Shown here: in pieces, positions 13,921 through 15,277 of the stretch
Layout of the letters: each line of letters starts with the position of its first letter
How positions within the stretch are numbered: position 1 is the stretch's first letter
Origin: an uncultured Parabacteroides sp.
GTDB taxonomy: Bacteria > Bacteroidota > Bacteroidia > Bacteroidales > Tannerellaceae
Assembly: GCF_905196875.1 (NCBI RefSeq)
Contig: NZ_CAJJWO010000099.1
Span: 1-15,277 of the forward strand
DNA: 15,277 nucleotides
Direction of reading: 5' to 3'
The notes under the pieces: model-generated
Database searches by the model: none
Seen by the model: the letters and a program-made list of their open reading frames with translations, nothing else
Told to the model about the DNA's origin: nothing
Program-made: the position numbers and the translations under genes

Positions 13921-15277
13921 ATGCATACTGGTAAAATAATATATATAATAATAGGTATCGGCCTTCTGTTTTCTCCTGCTTTAAGAGCGGCAGAAAGCAA
14001 GGCCGATACTTTTTTTCTGTCTCGCTTCGCATCCGACCTGCGCTATATCCCTGAGATGCAGGCCCGTGCCGCCGACAACATCTATCAGCCCGGATACGGA
14101 GAGATCAGGGTACCCGGTCGTGATACCCTATTCTCCCGTTGTGCGGCAGAAGGATATGAAGCGGTGGAAGACATTATGCAACACTATTACGAAGACCTCG
14201 ATGCTATTCCTGATGACAACGAACGCCGCGAAGAAGCCCGCAAGATGCGTGAGTCTATGAAACGTATCGGTGGGAGTACGTTGCAGCGCGAACTCGAATA
14301 CGGCGAAGCCATCGCCCTTCCCGATAATACCCCAGAAAAGCGTACCCGTAAGATAGCCGCCTTCAACGTTCTCGTCGACAAATCCGCAGCCCGTAAAGAT
14401 GTTTCTATGGAAATGAGGGCACTTATCTATATCTTCCACAAATTGTATCAGCAAGAACAATACCATGCTGCTTTCGTTTGTGCCGGACATGTCGTCGAAC
14501 GCCTGGAAGTCATTGCCGACACTGATTATCCGGAGAAGAAAAACGCCTGGTACAATCTGGGACGGGCATACTTCGACTTCCGTGATTACGAACATGCTAT
14601 CCCCTACCTGAAAGCGGCCCTGCTGGACGATGTCGCTCCCCGGTACTACTCTTTCTATAATTTGCAGGCGCGTAATGTGTTGGGTGTCTATTACCGGGAG
14701 ATCGGCGAACCGGACAGTTCCGATTATTACTTCCGCTCCATACTGGAAAGCAAAGACCGGGTACAGATGCGTCCCATGCATGACTGTATCGCCCTCAGCA
14801 ACCTGGCGACCAATTACCGGAAACGCGGCCGTTACCGTGAAGCGCTGGAACTGCATAAAGGCGCCTTGCCTGTCTCACTGGCGGAGGGTGACCACAGCTT
14901 CACCTCGGGTATTTATGTGGGACTGGCGGAATGCTATCTGGAAACAGGCGACCCGGTGCGTTGCAAGGCGATGATCGACAGCGCCCTCTACCATATCGAA
15001 CAATGGCCCTGGGTCATGTCCTACCGTTCGTGCGACCTGTATCCGGTGATGGCTCGTTATTACGCCCGGACCGGCGACCGGGAACGCTCCATCGCTTACA
15101 TGGACTCGACTACCGTAGCCAACCGGCGGGAGGATGAAAAATACAGCGCCCTCGTGATGCTTCGTGCCAAACAGGAGTTGTTCGAGTCGGAGAGTGCCCG
15201 GAAGGAGTTGCAACTCAGAACTTTTCAGCATGTGTCGGTTGTTATGGGGATAACGGCGGGAATTATTCTGGTCGCCC
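13921..15277 (+). CDS. TPR-repeat protein with signal peptide and membrane segment, 3' end cut off (probable sensor)
   Basis: The frame is open from the ATG to the right edge, 452 codons, with no stop. The first 25 residues look like a signal peptide (KIIYIIIGIGLLFSPALRA, then AES). From about residue 200 there are TPR-like units: WYNLGRAYFDFRDYEHAIPYL (about 210-230), VLGVYYREIG with its second helix (about 250-275), ALSNLATNYRKRGRYREALEL (about 285-310) and GLAECYLETGD (about 330-345). A charged helical stretch (about 400-433) leads to a hydrophobic segment from about 437 (VSVVMGITAGIILVA). In Bacteroidetes this layout usually continues into a cytoplasmic histidine kinase or a LuxR- or AraC-type DNA-binding domain; which one cannot be seen. 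Its place directly after xylE may be chance. Confidence 0.82.
   Translation, partial: MHTGKIIYIIIGIGLLFSPALRAAESKADTFFLSRFASDLRYIPEMQARAADNIYQPGYGEIRVPGRDTLFSRCAAEGYEAVEDIMQHYYEDLDAIPDDNERREEARKMRESMKRIGGSTLQRELEYGEAIALPDNTPEKRTRKIAAFNVLVDKSAARKDVSMEMRALIYIFHKLYQQEQYHAAFVCAGHVVERLEVIADTDYPEKKNAWYNLGRAYFDFRDYEHAIPYLKAALLDDVAPRYYSFYNLQARNVLGVYYREIGEPDSSDYYFRSILESKDRVQMRPMHDCIALSNLATNYRKRGRYREALELHKGALPVSLAEGDHSFTSGIYVGLAECYLETGDPVRCKAMIDSALYHIEQWPWVMSYRSCDLYPVMARYYARTGDRERSIAYMDSTTVANRREDEKYSALVMLRAKQELFESESARKELQLRTFQHVSVVMGITAGIILVA

Noticed and set aside
14128..14856. A 242-codon open frame on the minus strand
   Set aside because: It lies entirely within the plus-strand TPR gene, which has a signal peptide, repeats and a promoter. 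The minus frame shows no recognisable domain and is a GC-rich shadow.
1..15277. CRISPR array or cas genes near the Card1-like gene
   Set aside because: No regularly spaced direct repeats of 25-40 bp and no Cas-like proteins were seen on either strand.

Overview
The window looks like chromosomal DNA of a gut-type Bacteroidota, order Bacteroidales (Bacteroides or Parabacteroides-like). The evidence is indirect. Many genes are preceded by the Bacteroidales -7 element TAnnTTTG rather than an E. coli-type -10, start codons lack clear Shine-Dalgarno sequences, and the D-xylose operon has the Bacteroidetes layout (Nudix-family regulator, xylulokinase, xylose isomerase, xylose/H+ symporter). No rRNA, tRNA, insertion sequence or CRISPR array was seen.

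Left part (1-2945). The 5' end of a BamA-like outer-membrane assembly factor runs off the left edge on the minus strand. Also on the minus strand are an FMN-binding split-barrel protein, an AraC-type regulator and a 51-residue zinc-ribbon protein that appears to have lost its second Cys pair. A Tat-exported xylose-isomerase-like TIM-barrel protein is divergent from them and closed by a strong terminator.

Middle (2945-8400). The most unusual segment is the roughly 340-bp gap after that terminator. It holds a near-consensus sigma-54 promoter with exact GG-N10-GC spacing. About 170 bp of hairpin-rich sequence without a real ORF follows, ending in a terminator shared with a convergent gene: a candidate sigma-54-dependent small RNA. 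The convergent gene encodes a CARF plus PD-(D/E)XK nuclease of the Card1/Can2 (DUF1887) type, normally an effector of type III CRISPR signalling, with no CRISPR components in view. A CNNM/CorC-type transporter follows on the plus strand, then a minus-strand trkH-trkA potassium uptake pair. trkH contains a perfect 30-bp palindrome.

Right part (8400-15277). The xyl operon (xylR, xylB, xylA, xylE) forms a complete D-xylose uptake and catabolism unit. XylE imports xylose, XylA isomerises it to xylulose, XylB phosphorylates it to xylulose 5-phosphate for the pentose phosphate pathway, and the Nudix-like XylR, whose Nudix box is catalytically degenerate, probably senses the sugar or an intermediate. 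A strong hairpin lies between xylA and xylE, and XylE carries an extra segment of about 45 residues. A TPR protein with a signal peptide and a membrane segment, probably a sensor, starts after its own promoter and runs off the right edge.
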